A model generated the notes under the pieces. It had not been told where the DNA came from, searched no databases, and saw only the letters and a list, made by a program, of their open reading frames with translations. A DNA stretch of 64,000 bases from Brachyhypopomus gauderio (Eukaryota > Chordata > Actinopteri > Gymnotiformes > Hypopomidae), in the NCBI RefSeq assembly GCF_052324685.1, contig NC_135223.1, positions 23,606,869-23,670,868 on the forward strand, given 5' to 3'. Within the stretch, counting starts at the first letter, position 1. Every line of letters begins with the position of its first letter. Positions 13,735 through 30,787 of this stretch are shown in pieces. The position numbers and the translations under genes were made by a program.

Positions 13735-16700
13735 TCCATCCTTCGTGCAGGAGCAATATGAGTTATACTGTGAAATTGGCAGTACCTTTCAGCTGTGTAA
13801 GATCTGTACAGAGCGAGACAAGGACACCCGTATTCAGCCCTGCGGTCACCTGCTGTGCAGACCCTGCCTGTCTGGCTGGCAGGTGTGTTGATCTTCACGC
13901 CATTACAAACTCATTACATTACATTACTTAACACTTTGAACTGCAGCACATAACAGGTTCACTCTTCTTTCCTTTAATAATGTGCAAGATGACTATAATA
14001 AAATCGGCTACTAGCCAATGGCTAAAACAAATATTTCAGCCCTCATACTGTGTAGTAGCTGAATACACAACTGTGTGTGCTAGCCCACTATCATTCAAAC
14101 AATGATTCAGTATTGTGAAAGACACATCAGGCATCATAACCTTACTTGACTTCCTGTCTGTGCTTCAACAAGCATGAGCGTGTGTGTGTGCGTGTGTATG
14201 TGTGCGTGTGTGCGTGTGCTTGTGCGTGTGTCTAATTTTCCACTGCGTTCACATTCATCATCACACCCCAGATCACGCTAGCATTTACATGTTTAAGCAT
14301 GACAGCAGGTCACATGCATCTCTGCTGCCTTTCACTGGAAGAGTAATTTCCAATGAACTCAAATCTTTATGCAAAACAAAAGACATCCATGGCATTCAGC
14401 TTTCATGCAAAAAATATTTACACATGTTGAACCTTAAAGTGAGGTTCAAAATTCCATCCTTTGGAAAATATTATTAAGCTTTTCTGAGCTATAAAGGAAA
14501 CCGTCTTTATGGGCCTTTAAATCTGCCACGGCGAACGAGGGAAGCTGAGACACAAACATACACTGGCAACAGATACAAACATATATTGTGACAATGATTC
14601 AGGGGATGCTGTACTGTTACCCCAACCAAACCTGCCCCCCCCCCCCAATCCCCCCCCAGAACAGGAGATGCTCTCGCCCCCCCCCCCCCCCCCCCCATAG
14701 AGTGGCCGGTGGTTTTGTCACATATTGTGACAATGACATTCAGTGCAGCAACAAACAGGCACGAAACACACGCACACACAGCGGACTGTACCTAGGGCGC
14801 TTATATGGGGGGGAGGGGGGGTCCATTCGCAGATACACTGCTCTGACCGGTCGCCTGAGTTCACATGTGCTTGTTCATGTGCGTGCAGACTCTTTACATT
14901 ATGACTCCCCGCACACAGAAGTCAGACGCACACACCTGCCCTTACTGCCGCTGTGACATCAGAGGGACCGAGTCCATCCTCATCGAGCCATATCGGCCCA
15001 CAACAGCTGAAAGTAGAGAAGAGGATGATGAAGATTTGGAAGACGACCATGAGGACATTGAAGCGGTCATGAAAGAACTGGCTGCCATGAAAAGAGTGAG
15101 AGAGCATCACATGCCCTCCACAACATGTGTTCTCAACTGCACACGATGGTATCTAAAAAAAACCCTCAATCACTGAGGCACCTACACAGAAGTGTGAAAA
15201 AGGTCTTGTGGTGGCACTGGTCTGCCCAGTTCCTGCGCTTCTAATACACCAGGAAGCACTATTACCCTTCAGATGTGTTTGTGCCATCATGCTCTGCTTG
15301 CTCTCCGTTAACAGGCATCGCTGGAGGAGTATCAGGTCCCCACGTCCAGCTCTGCACCTCCTCCCCTGCCGCCCAAGCACAGCTCCTGCACCTCCTCCTC
15401 CCTCCCCACTGCACACGCCATGCCCTCCTTACAGGACATGCTGGCCCGGGCCTACAGCAGCTCAGTGAGTGTCCGTTCAGAGCAGGAAACGTGTCCTCTG
15501 TCTATTTGAATTAACACACATGCCACTTTTGAATATATTAGGAATCTTTATAATGTTTTCAATATAAATATTGATTTGGTGAAGGTATTTACACATATTT
15601 TTTTTAAATATACATCAGTCTACAGATGGTCAAAATAATGTTAAATTAACCAAATATGTTTGACACCCATATTAGTTATTCATGTAGTAGATCCAGATAG
15701 TACTGTCTGTACACATTTTGTTTTTAGAAGGTAACCTACTGTGTTATCTCTGTAGGCAATCAGCAGGACTGTTCCACATTCAGACCAACAGCTGAATCAG
15801 AGTGAAGCATCCTTGTATGGGTAAGGTGATCTTTAACTGAGCACTTTAATACTCTAATAAATTATTGCCATTGGGATTGATCTCATCTTGTTTGAAACTA
15901 ACAAATGCAGCCAATACTAAATTATCACATGCTAAGATGATCTGATAGAAGGATTAAGGTAATGACAAAATAAAGTGTACTTTCATGCTATAAAGCAGAG
16001 GTGGGACCAAGTCAGTGTTTTGCAAGTCTCAAGTAAGTCCAAGTCTTTATCCTCAAGTCCCGAGTCAAGTCTCAAGCAAAGACAGTCAACTCAAGTCAAG
16101 TCTCGAGTCAAGACAAGCAACCGTCAAGTCAAGTCCCAAGTCTCAAACTTGGAATTTCAAGTCCTTTCGAGTCTTTTTTTTTTACAGGCACCAGCGCTTT
16201 ACGAATGCTACGCTGTTGCGTTTCTTTACTCGTTTTGTTGGTGTCCGCCAGCCAAAAGATGACAGATCATTTACATTTTATCTTCTCTTAATTACATAAA
16301 TGTACTTAAACAAGAATGTTTCGTTACATCATTTTACACGAAAATAGCAAGCTTCATCGTAAGCAAGATGCTGTCATATGAATGGTTATTCTAAACATTT
16401 GGATAAAATGTTTAAATATAGACTAATAAAAGGTTAGGGTTATTTTTTTATTGTTTTCTGTTATTGTGGGGTCACGGTGTAGGCTACTAATGTTACCTGG
16501 AGATTCAGTGGGGTCACATATTCTGATGGCTGCCGTCAGAATTGGTGACCCCAGTTAAAAAGGCTCACCTGTACATCCCATTCATGATTTCTTTGTTGGC
16601 TGCAATGGTGAAGGGATGGTAAATCTTGTTTAAGTACATTTATGTAATTAAGAGACGATAAATGTAAATATAAACATCTGTCATATTTTTGCTCGTGGAC

Positions 16701-17987
16701 ACCAACAAAACGAGTAAAGAAAGTGCACCAGCGTAGTTTACGTAGCATTCGTAAAGCGTTTGTGCCTCTGAACAGAAACTGTGAAATAGCGCCCCCTGTG
16801 GTCACAAAACTCGACGGTCACAGAATCTGGTGTAACGCCGGTCTGCGTCAGAAGGACGGAAATGAAATTAATGGGGCACACTTTATAAATATTAATATGC
16901 GTTTTAAAATTTAGATTTGGGGTAAAAATAAATCAAGTCTTTGCAAGTAAACAGGTTCAAGTCCAATTCAAGTCCCAAGTTATTGGTGTAAAAGTCCAAG
17001 TCAAGTCTAAAGCCCTATCCGGACGGGATTAGTTTTTCAGGGGGACGTCTGTGAAAAATATTTCACCCTTGTACTCAGTGATAAAACTCTTGCATCCGGA
17101 CAGCAATTGAAAAAACAGGAGGACCCGTGAGTTTTTGGCTTTCTCGGTCACATGACATCGCCTTGTCACGTGATAGCATGTTTAATAATGTCACACTGCC
17201 AACTCTGATGATTCCTTTTTAACTTTTAACTTTACTACTGTTCAGTTCAGCATTTAAGATCTCCGTTTAAGTTAAGCTATTTTGTTAAACCAATACAGAA
17301 AACACATTATAAAAAATCGCTAATGAATGTAAATAGCTAAATAAATCCGTTAAATAAAATAAAATAAATCCATTAAAAAATCCAGTAAATCCATTTTCGC
17401 TCGCCGCTGTCTTTACGTGGATCTCCGTGAAAACGCGCGCCCAACGTGTAACTACGGTGCGTGGCAGTGGACATATAGCTGTTTTATTAAACGCGAGGTG
17501 ATGTCTGCATGTATAAACTCAGACATGTGGATCCGGACGGGACTAAAATTACCAGACGACCACGGAGTACAGCGAAAAACAGTAGGTAATTCCGCCTGTA
17601 ATTTTCTCTGAGGACGTCTGAGAAAAACACGGACATGCTCGTTCCGGACGGGATTAAAATCACAGAGGACCCCCCGTAAAAGAGAAAATTACCCCAGGAC
17701 CCCCTGAGAAACTAATCCCGTCCGGATAGGGCTTAAGTCTCTGAATATTTTTTCAAGTCAAGTCAAAAGTCTTAATATTAATGACTCGAGTCCGACTCGA
17801 GTCCAAGTCATGTGACTCGAGTCCCCACCTCTGCTATAAAGTAAGCTAGAGTTGACAAATGACTGACAATCGTATTTTACAACTTTAAAGGTTTTAGTTC
17901 ATGACAACAAATAAGTAATGTGTTCAATGTTGTGATGTTCCTAAATCAAACCAATGAACCCAACCTCTTTTTCACTTTGTTGTGACC

Positions 17988-18054
<67 letters not shown>

Positions 18055-20018
18055 GTGAGGAGTCACTGCCTGAGCACAGTGATCCATCACTCTCACAGTT
18101 AAACAGAAACTGTAAGTATCTTATATTGACTATAAGCACTATATTGAACGTTGCTTACTAGGAACAAAAATGTACTACGCTTACATTTTTATGTTCCAGC
18201 AAAAATGGAATAACCACTGTTGAACTGGTCTGCTGTAATGACTCTCTCTTGTCATTATATGACTGTGAGAAGCACGAATGCCCTGAGTAGTGGAAACCCA
18301 GGGTGGCCCCGCCCACATTTCCATTTGACCCTTCGGGTTGTGGCATCTTCATATGCTGCATATTTGTAACCCCATTTGCCTCTTTCTCAGCCACCTGCAC
18401 ATTGACACCCTCGTACACATTGGCACATGCTGGTTGCTGCAATTCTGGTTGCCATAAAACAATTATGCAATTATGGAAAAAAGCCATAAAATGATATTTT
18501 ATAATTAATAAAATATCAAAACAAAATAATTATTATCCTAAAGGGGCTCACTCAAAGTTCAGTGGTAGAAGGCCTCAAGAGGTCAGAGAGTTTCTGGTGC
18601 ACGTTATCATATTGTTCATTGTATAGTGTGATTGTCATTTTCATTAACACTTCATATATTGCTGAAACTATTTCGAGTAGCTTGAATGTATTCCTCACAG
18701 CAAAATTTGTGTGCACTCCTTAATCAACCACTAAAATGAACTTGTAGTCTTGCAGTGGTAATGTCAAGGTCAGGTTATTTATATGTGTAATTTCTTTGTT
18801 GTTTTCAGTGTCACAGTAGCGCCCCTGACTCCTCCCTCGGGCATGTCTGTGTGTGTGTGTGTGCTTTTGTCTCTGTACACCCCTGTGTGTGTGTGGGTGG
18901 GTGGGTGTTGATGTCTAGGCATTTGACTGTGTTAGTCATCTCACCTTTTCCTTGTCTTGTACCTGTTACGTTTTACCGTTTGTGTATTTAATCGTTGTCC
19001 GTGTTCTTTGTCAGTTGTTTTAAGGACCTGTGTTGTTCATTTTGTTTGTTTAAGTGCTAAGGGCTTTTATTTATATAAAATAAAGATGTTGCTTTCACTC
19101 TGCTCCTGTCTCAGCAGCCAACATCACTCACACATTATATTCAATTTGTTAGGAATTTTGCTTTCTAGGATGATTGGGAAGGTCTGTTCCAGTATACCCA
19201 CACACTAGACCATAGACCATATGTTATTAAATTAGTACACACTAGACCATAGAGTCTATGGTCTAGTGTGTACTAATTTAATAACATATGGTCTATGGCA
19301 TAGACCATATGTTATTAAATTAGTACACACTAGACCATAGACCACATGTTATTAAATTAGTACACACTAGACTATAGACCACATGTTATTAAATTAGTAC
19401 ACACTAGACCATAGACCACATGTTATTAAATTAGTACACACTAGACCATAGACCATATGTTATTAAATTAGTACACACTAGAGCATAGACCATATGTTTT
19501 TTAATTAGTACACACTCGCCCATAGACCACATGTTTTTAAATTAGTACACACTGGACCGTAGACCATATGTTTTTAAATTAGTACACACTGGACCATAGA
19601 CCATATGTTTTTAAATTAGTACACACTGGACCATAGACCATATGTTTTTAAATTAGTACACACTAGAGCATAGACCATATGTTTTTTATTAGTACACTAG
19701 ACCATAGCCCATATGTTTTTATATTAGTACACTAGTGTGTACTAATATAAAAGCATATGGTCTATGGTCTAGTGACTAGTTCAATCAGATTTGTCCACGG
19801 ACTATTATTTTATAGTGACATATTGTGGCAGATGTTTAGCAAAGCAAATTTGCCTCTCTGCTTTTTCTTCAGTTGGAGTGCCATGGGCGTGGCCAGGCAA
19901 TTCAGCAAAGAGGAGAAGTGATAAACAAAGGGAAGAGGGAGAGGAGAGGGGTTTGGAAGATACAGGTTCCACCAGAAGACACCATCAAAAGAACTCTGGA
20001 AGATGGCCCTCGTCCTGA
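4172..20018 (+). CDS. cblc: Cbl-family RING E3 ubiquitin ligase, CBLC-like (12 coding exons)
   Basis: Cbl proteins bind phosphotyrosine on activated receptors and non-receptor kinases, and their RING finger recruits E2 enzymes to ubiquitinate and down-regulate those targets. Exons by splice signals and phase: 4172-4557, 8381-8527, 8737-8893, 10359-10480, 11821-11958, 12043-12130, 13751-13882, 14919-15095, 15315-15464, 15756-15820, 18056-18111, 19873-20018. They sum to 1764 bp (587 aa plus stop), all in phase. Visible parts: the four-helix bundle (about aa 20-170); an EF-hand with the motif [17 protein letters not shown]; an SH2 domain with the phosphate-binding Arg in YIFRLSCTR (about aa 275); a linker with two tyrosines in EQYELYCE; and a C3HC4 RING (CKIC, CGHLLC, CPYC) split across exons 7 and 8. 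An acidic patch and an APPLPPK SH3-ligand motif follow. The length is far below CBL/CBLB, and no UBA domain is seen, which supports CBLC. Exons 1-9 are secure. The last exon is set only by splice phase. Confidence 0.93.
4558..8380. other. Intron 1 of the Cbl-like gene
   Basis: This AT-rich intron begins GTGAGA and ends TTTCAG. It carries a long (CA)n block (about 4710-4801), a (TAA)n block (about 7800-7846) and a short near-perfect palindrome near 8262-8302. No coding exon or complete mobile element was recognised. Confidence 0.7.
4710..4801. repeat. (CA)n microsatellite, about 90 bp
   Basis: An uninterrupted run of alternating A and C lies 150 bp into intron 1 of the Cbl-like gene. Confidence 0.97.
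9098..9690. mobile_element. hAT-type non-autonomous element, truncated copy
   Basis: This starts with CAGTGGGGAACC and matches, in inverse orientation, the element at 40703-41378. Shared landmarks are the CTCTCAGAGGGCC block, the GGGCGGGCTTAA segment and the CTAACGACAGCTAGC-like stretch. The far terminus and its 8-bp target duplication are not found here, so the copy looks truncated on its right side. It lies in intron 3 of the Cbl-like gene. Confidence 0.75.
9836..9957. mobile_element. 122-bp hAT MITE with 8-bp TSD
   Basis: The terminal inverted repeats CAGTGGTTCCCAAA and TTTGGGAACCACTG are flanked by perfect 8-bp duplications TGTTAAGA (9828-9835 and 9958-9965). The interior is mostly poly-C. 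The length and TSD fit a hAT-derived miniature element. It lies in intron 3 of the Cbl-like gene. Confidence 0.93.
10122..10200. repeat. (TA)n microsatellite
   Basis: A run of about 75 bp of alternating T and A lies in intron 3 of the Cbl-like gene, about 160 bp before exon 4. Confidence 0.95.
12526..13096. repeat. 13-bp minisatellite, about 44 copies
   Basis: Tandem copies of AGGCAGGACGTAG vary at two or three positions (GCA, GTA, GCT, ATA). The unit is 13 bp and the array has no stop codons in several frames. That produces long spurious reading frames with a 13-residue period on the minus strand. It lies in intron 6 of the Cbl-like gene. Confidence 0.95.
13689..13731. repeat. (CT)n run upstream of Cbl exon 7
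   Basis: About 20 CT units lie just before the acceptor at 13750 and effectively form the polypyrimidine tract of the first RING exon. Confidence 0.9.
16191..16767. repeat. Fold-back inverted repeat inside the hAT element
   Basis: The left arm (about 16191-16320) and right arm (about 16620-16767) are reverse complements over about 130 bp. Examples are TTACTCGTTTTGTTGGTGTC against GACACCAACAAAACGAGTAA, and a matching TTAAGTACATTTATG block. The structure is probably a separate fold-back insertion. No TSD was resolved. Confidence 0.8.
17012..17732. mobile_element. Non-autonomous DNA transposon with TTAA-like target site
   Basis: Long, nearly perfect terminal inverted repeats (GCCCTATCCGGACGGGATTA and its complement) bound a 721-bp element. 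The flanks are TAAA on the left and TTAA on the right, consistent with a TTAA-targeting superfamily (piggyBac or Kolobok type) with one mutated base. A second internal copy of the GGACGGGATTA motif lies near the right end. It is nested in the hAT at 15996-17833. Confidence 0.8.
18001..18047. repeat. (TC)n run at the exon 11 acceptor of the Cbl-like gene
   Basis: About 24 TC units are followed by ATCTCTCTAG and then the 56-bp exon 11. The microsatellite is the polypyrimidine tract. Confidence 0.9.
18809..19133 (+). mobile_element. Probable solo LTR (fragment)
   Basis: The start TGTCACAGTAGCGCCCCTGA resembles the solo LTR at 53058 (TGTCACGGCGACAGCACCGG). It is followed by GT-rich DNA and a terminal AATAAA. 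The right border near ACTCACA is only approximate and no TSD is clear. It lies in intron 11 of the Cbl-like gene. Confidence 0.55.
19204..19775. repeat. About 37-bp minisatellite with inverted units
   Basis: About a dozen direct copies carry a core of CCATAGACC, CATATG, TTAAATTAGTACACAC, with unit length about 37 bp. One unit near 19252-19300 and the final unit near 19735-19775 are inverted, so the array can fold into long hairpins. It lies just before the last exon of the Cbl-like gene. Confidence 0.9.
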
Positions 20019-20061
20019 CAGAATTTACAGATCAACAGGGCTTCAACAAGAAAATCAATAG

Positions 20062-20790
20062 AACAAAAGCTTAAACTGTGTTGTTCACATCAATCAAATA
20101 GTCCAAATCAGATTTCATTATCCATAGCATAATTTATGGCACCATGGCCTCACTTTTACGTAATGACAAATGGTACAGTAAGCCAAATTTGGGTGTAGAC
20201 TAAATTACTGTAAATCTGTTAACAACTGTTAATGCTGAACCAAAACCTGGAGTAGAGACTACATACACATGAATTAATTAAGTTAATGCAATTAATTTAA
20301 AAAAATATTATTACAAACCAGCTTAGACAGAAAGTCATGGCTGTAAGTTAATTATATTGCTTATTAGGTTCATAAGTACAATTGTAAAACAGTTGTAGCT
20401 AATCAGTGTTCCTGTCATTGTCTCACAGAGTACATTTACAATTCTTATCTGTTTTCCTGAATAAGAAACATCTAATAACTAGCTCACTAGTACCAGTTAA
20501 CAATTAATTTCAGAAATGAAAATAAACTGGACATTACCTTAAACATCATTCTGTTTCTGCCCAGTGATTGGGTAACCTTGGATATAACACTGTTTTACAG
20601 TCACCACTGACACAGCGAGGGAGTAACTCACAGTTTATTTGTGTACACCAGTCCAGCATATGGCTGATTACTAAAGGGAAATAAAAGCTTTAAAGTGCAA
20701 AGCGATAAAAAGGAATGAATTTCCCAAATCATGCAGGATTATACACTGATAAAAAGGAATGAAGGAGGGATGATTGAAAAGGGTGTGAAT

Positions 20791-20835
<45 letters not shown>

Positions 20836-20866
20836 CAGAAGTAGCAGTGGAGTTCAAGCAGAGACT
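20062..20866. other. Interval between the Cbl-like and trypsin-like genes
   Basis: This is AT-rich with no exon recognised. A minus-strand AATAAA (TTTATT at 20634-20639) could serve the trypsin-like gene, about 230 bp past its stop. A (GA)n run lies at 20793-20834. The polyadenylation site of the Cbl-like gene is not obvious. Confidence 0.5.
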
Positions 20867-23343
<2,477 letters not shown>

Positions 23344-23387
23344 GATGAACACTTCAGCAGCGCAAACAGTGGCTGCTGCTTCAAGCA

Positions 23388-23394
23388 TTATATA
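23388..23394 (-). promoter_or_regulatory. TATA-like box of the inactive trypsin gene
   Basis: The minus strand reads TATATAA 45 bp upstream of the ATG, close to the 47-bp gap between TATAAA and the ATG in the active paralogue. Confidence 0.6.
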
Positions 23395-23416
23395 TGATCT
23401 TCACCCTCCCTCTTCC

Positions 23417-23535
<119 letters not shown>

Positions 23536-24275
23536 GTTAACATATCTCTGTTGGAAGGCCAGTAACTGAAATAACAGTAGCGTTCTCTCTTAATTTAAAA
23601 TACATGTAAATCTTAACAGCCATCTTGCCTGAATCACGTTATTGCAGTCAATCCTGGACCACATTAGGTAATATTCTCAAAATTATGCATAGAAATTTTA
23701 ACTTAACCTTGTCGACTTGTAAAGCTGTCTTTATAATTCTACCTGTCCTTCAGTTGATATCAAGTACTGTGTGAAATAGACACGTGTTGTCCTGACCCTG
23801 CTACTCCAAAATAACCTGTCTGAGATGTTAGATATTATGCTATCTTCAAAAAGCTGATATCAAGGCTGAGAGTCAAACATCTGTAGTAAACATTGTGTAC
23901 AATTAAGGATAATGTTTTGATGATAAAATGTATAGAAACATTGAGTTTACGTTTTTAACTACAGCTGTAAATTATTCTGCAGAGATGCCTTTTGGTCTGT
24001 GCTGCTGGTTGCATGGCAGATCTAAACTTTACATTTACTAAACAAGATGGTTCTCTAAAAATTCACCAATTTCCCATTGAAATCTACTTTGTATTTGCAA
24101 AATATTTCAGGAAAATTACATTCTGGCATGATAATATTGGAAAATGTTTATTCTGATTAGATGTATTTTAATTGATCTAGATCTAAAAGCTCACATAGGA
24201 AGGCTGGTTTGTGTGTGTGTGTGTGTGTGTGTGAGACAAAGAAAGATAGTTGTTGAGGGGAGAGAGAGAGTGAGT

Positions 24276-24319
<44 letters not shown>

Positions 24320-24400
24320 CAGAGAGAGAAAAAGTGGGTGTGTAAGAGAGAGAGAGACAGAGAGAAAGAGAGAGAGAGAGAAAGAGAATGTTCTCACTAC

Positions 24401-24406
24401 TATAAA
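24401..24406 (+). promoter_or_regulatory. TATA box of the active trypsin gene
   Basis: TATAAA lies 47 bp before the initiator ATG at 24454, an arrangement usual for pancreatic digestive-enzyme genes with very short 5' UTRs. A long GA-rich tract lies immediately upstream. Confidence 0.7.
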
Positions 24407-24453
24407 TGCAGCTTTCAGGGACCGTGTTCAGTCAGACGAACAGAATAGGCAAC

Positions 24454-29041
<4,588 letters not shown>

Positions 29042-29154
29042 GCCTCCAGGCAACCAGAGAGACACCCTTCTGAATCTTCCACAGCAACAATACTTTTCTG
29101 GGTTTACATAATTCTCATGTAATATAACAATAATGGGTGTTAATGACAGAATGT

Positions 29155-29160
29155 AATAAA
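29155..29160 (+). terminator. Polyadenylation signal of the active trypsin
   Basis: AATAAA lies 114 bp after the TAG stop. Confidence 0.6.
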
Positions 29161-29734
29161 ACCTAATGAATACAACCATTTAATAAACCCTACACCTAAT
29201 GAATATATAAACCTTGTTCTATGTTGACATTCATACAGTACATTGAACATAAATCGATCCTGTTTAGTTACTGTCACATAATTCCTGTCACATTGTACTA
29301 ACATGGGGACATAGAGACATACCCATGCAGAAACAGCACATACAGCCAAACACTATATTGTGTTGATCTTCCAATTATGCAACATCCAAATGTTTTTATT
29401 ATTTCTGCTATTTTTACACAATCAACACACAATCTAAACTCACATCCAACCTTTGCATTCCTGCCACCTTCCTACACAAGTCAAATTCATCAAATCACAG
29501 TCTAAATGTTAAGAATATTTTAGCACGTTAACAGTTTAGGAGTGTAACTTCCGTCATATCTCTAAGGGGGATGGACTTTTCATGCTAAGCAGAGACAAAT
29601 TATAGGTAGTCATTACAGTCTGATCTGGGACATATTAGCAAAGAAAGGTCTTCCTGTGATTTAAGGAATAAAAGCTCCACTGAAGTGATGCCATTGTAAC
29701 CCACATTTTACATGCAAACTGTACTTTTTGAAGG

Positions 29735-29737
<3 letters not shown>

Positions 29738-29798
<61 letters not shown>

Positions 29799-29801
29799 GT
29801 C

Positions 29802-29833
<32 letters not shown>

Positions 29834-29834
29834 C
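29738..29834. repeat. (TA)n microsatellite in two blocks
   Basis: Two long TA runs are separated by ACGTCATTTC. Reading frames across them are artefacts. Confidence 0.95.
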
Positions 29835-29869
29835 GTCTGTGTCTTGTGATAATCTGTCTCACCTGTGGC

Positions 29870-30060
29870 TAATGTGGTTTGTCTATTTATTGTGCGCTCG
29901 CGCAGTGTCCTGTGCTCGTCGTTGTCTGAGTCTGAACGTTTCTTGTTTATGTTAGTGTTTATACGTGCACATACTGCGCTATTCGTTGTCACAATAAAAG
30001 TGACATCTGTGACCAAGCCTGGATTTGTGTCTCGTCCTTCACGCTGCACCCGACGACACA
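29870..30060 (+). mobile_element. 5'-truncated LTR fragment
   Basis: This contains GTGCGCTCGCGCAGTGTC and TGTGCTCGTCGTTGTC, similar to the core of the solo LTR at 53058-53400 (GTGCGTTCGCGCAATGTC). It ends in ACGACACA after an AATAAA-containing segment. Confidence 0.6.
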
Positions 30061-30241
30061 ATTTCAAATAAACACCATTAGTAACATTTGAACACTATTC
30101 TCAGCCTGTGTGCATGACAAAGTAGCTGGTATGTATATACACAACATTTTTATAATGTACGTCCACCATTAATAACTTTTATCACTGAAGATCATCTGTG
30201 ATTTCAACAGAAATTGAGTAAAAATATGACCTCGTGCTCAG

Positions 30242-30725
30242 TGTAACGTGGCTCGCGCCACGGAGCGAGAGGACGGACACAAGTGCTGAGAAGAGCGAGA
30301 TTTATTCAGGGGAATACCGTATTCATCGTCGGATAGCCAGGCAGGGTCGATAGCAGGAGGGCAGTCCGAAAAGCACGCATACACTGGCATGATGAACACA
30401 AGGAAACACAACCAGGGAGGGAGACACAGAGCACAAGGAAATAAACGGGCGAAAACAAAACACGAAAGCACGGGGTCAGATACACGAACTAACAGCATAC
30501 AATAATCAAAGAGTAACAACAAAATACCGGACGAAGGACAAGGGAGACTCAGGGGTTTATATACATAGAACTAGACAAGGATCAGGTGCAACAATGATAC
30601 AGGGGCGTGGTAACTAACAAGGGATTAATCAAAACTAACGAGCAGGGCGGGACAAACGGGCAAGAACACAGACACGAGGGAACCCAGAGTGACAGCTAGG
30701 AGAGGGGGCGTAGCCGCACGTGACA
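30242..30725 (-). repeat. 3' LTR of the non-autonomous element
   Basis: 484 bp, differing from its partner by a single noticed base. On the minus strand it contains a GTATATAAACC TATA-like box. Confidence 0.93.
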
Positions 30726-30787
30726 GAACCCCCCCTCAAAGCGTGCCACTCCGGGGCACGTAAGGGCAGACAGGACAGGGAACCAGA

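Larger units (their letters stand above)
15996..17833. mobile_element. hAT-type element, 1.84 kb, with 8-bp TSD
   Basis: The termini CAGAGGTGGGACCAAGTC and GAGTCCCCACCTCTG are inverted repeats. They are flanked by perfect 8-bp duplications CTATAAAG (15988-15995 and 17834-17841). The ends are rich in the sub-repeat AAGTC/GACTT. No transposase frame survives. The element lies in intron 10 of the Cbl-like gene and contains two further structures (16191-16767 and 17012-17732). Confidence 0.93.

Noticed and set aside
14889..14918. Alternative start of Cbl exon 8 at the GTGCAG acceptor 30 bp upstream
   Set aside because: It is in frame but would add ten residues inside the RING loop; the CACACAG acceptor at 14918 gives the usual RING spacing.
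14507..14956. Pro- or Gly-rich reading frames on both strands
   Set aside because: They arise from poly-C runs in the intron before the second RING exon.
19204..19775. CRISPR-like array
   Set aside because: Units are continuous tandem copies without unique spacers, in a vertebrate intron.
29708..30067. Frames rich in Tyr-Ile
   Set aside because: They are translations of (TA)n microsatellite DNA.
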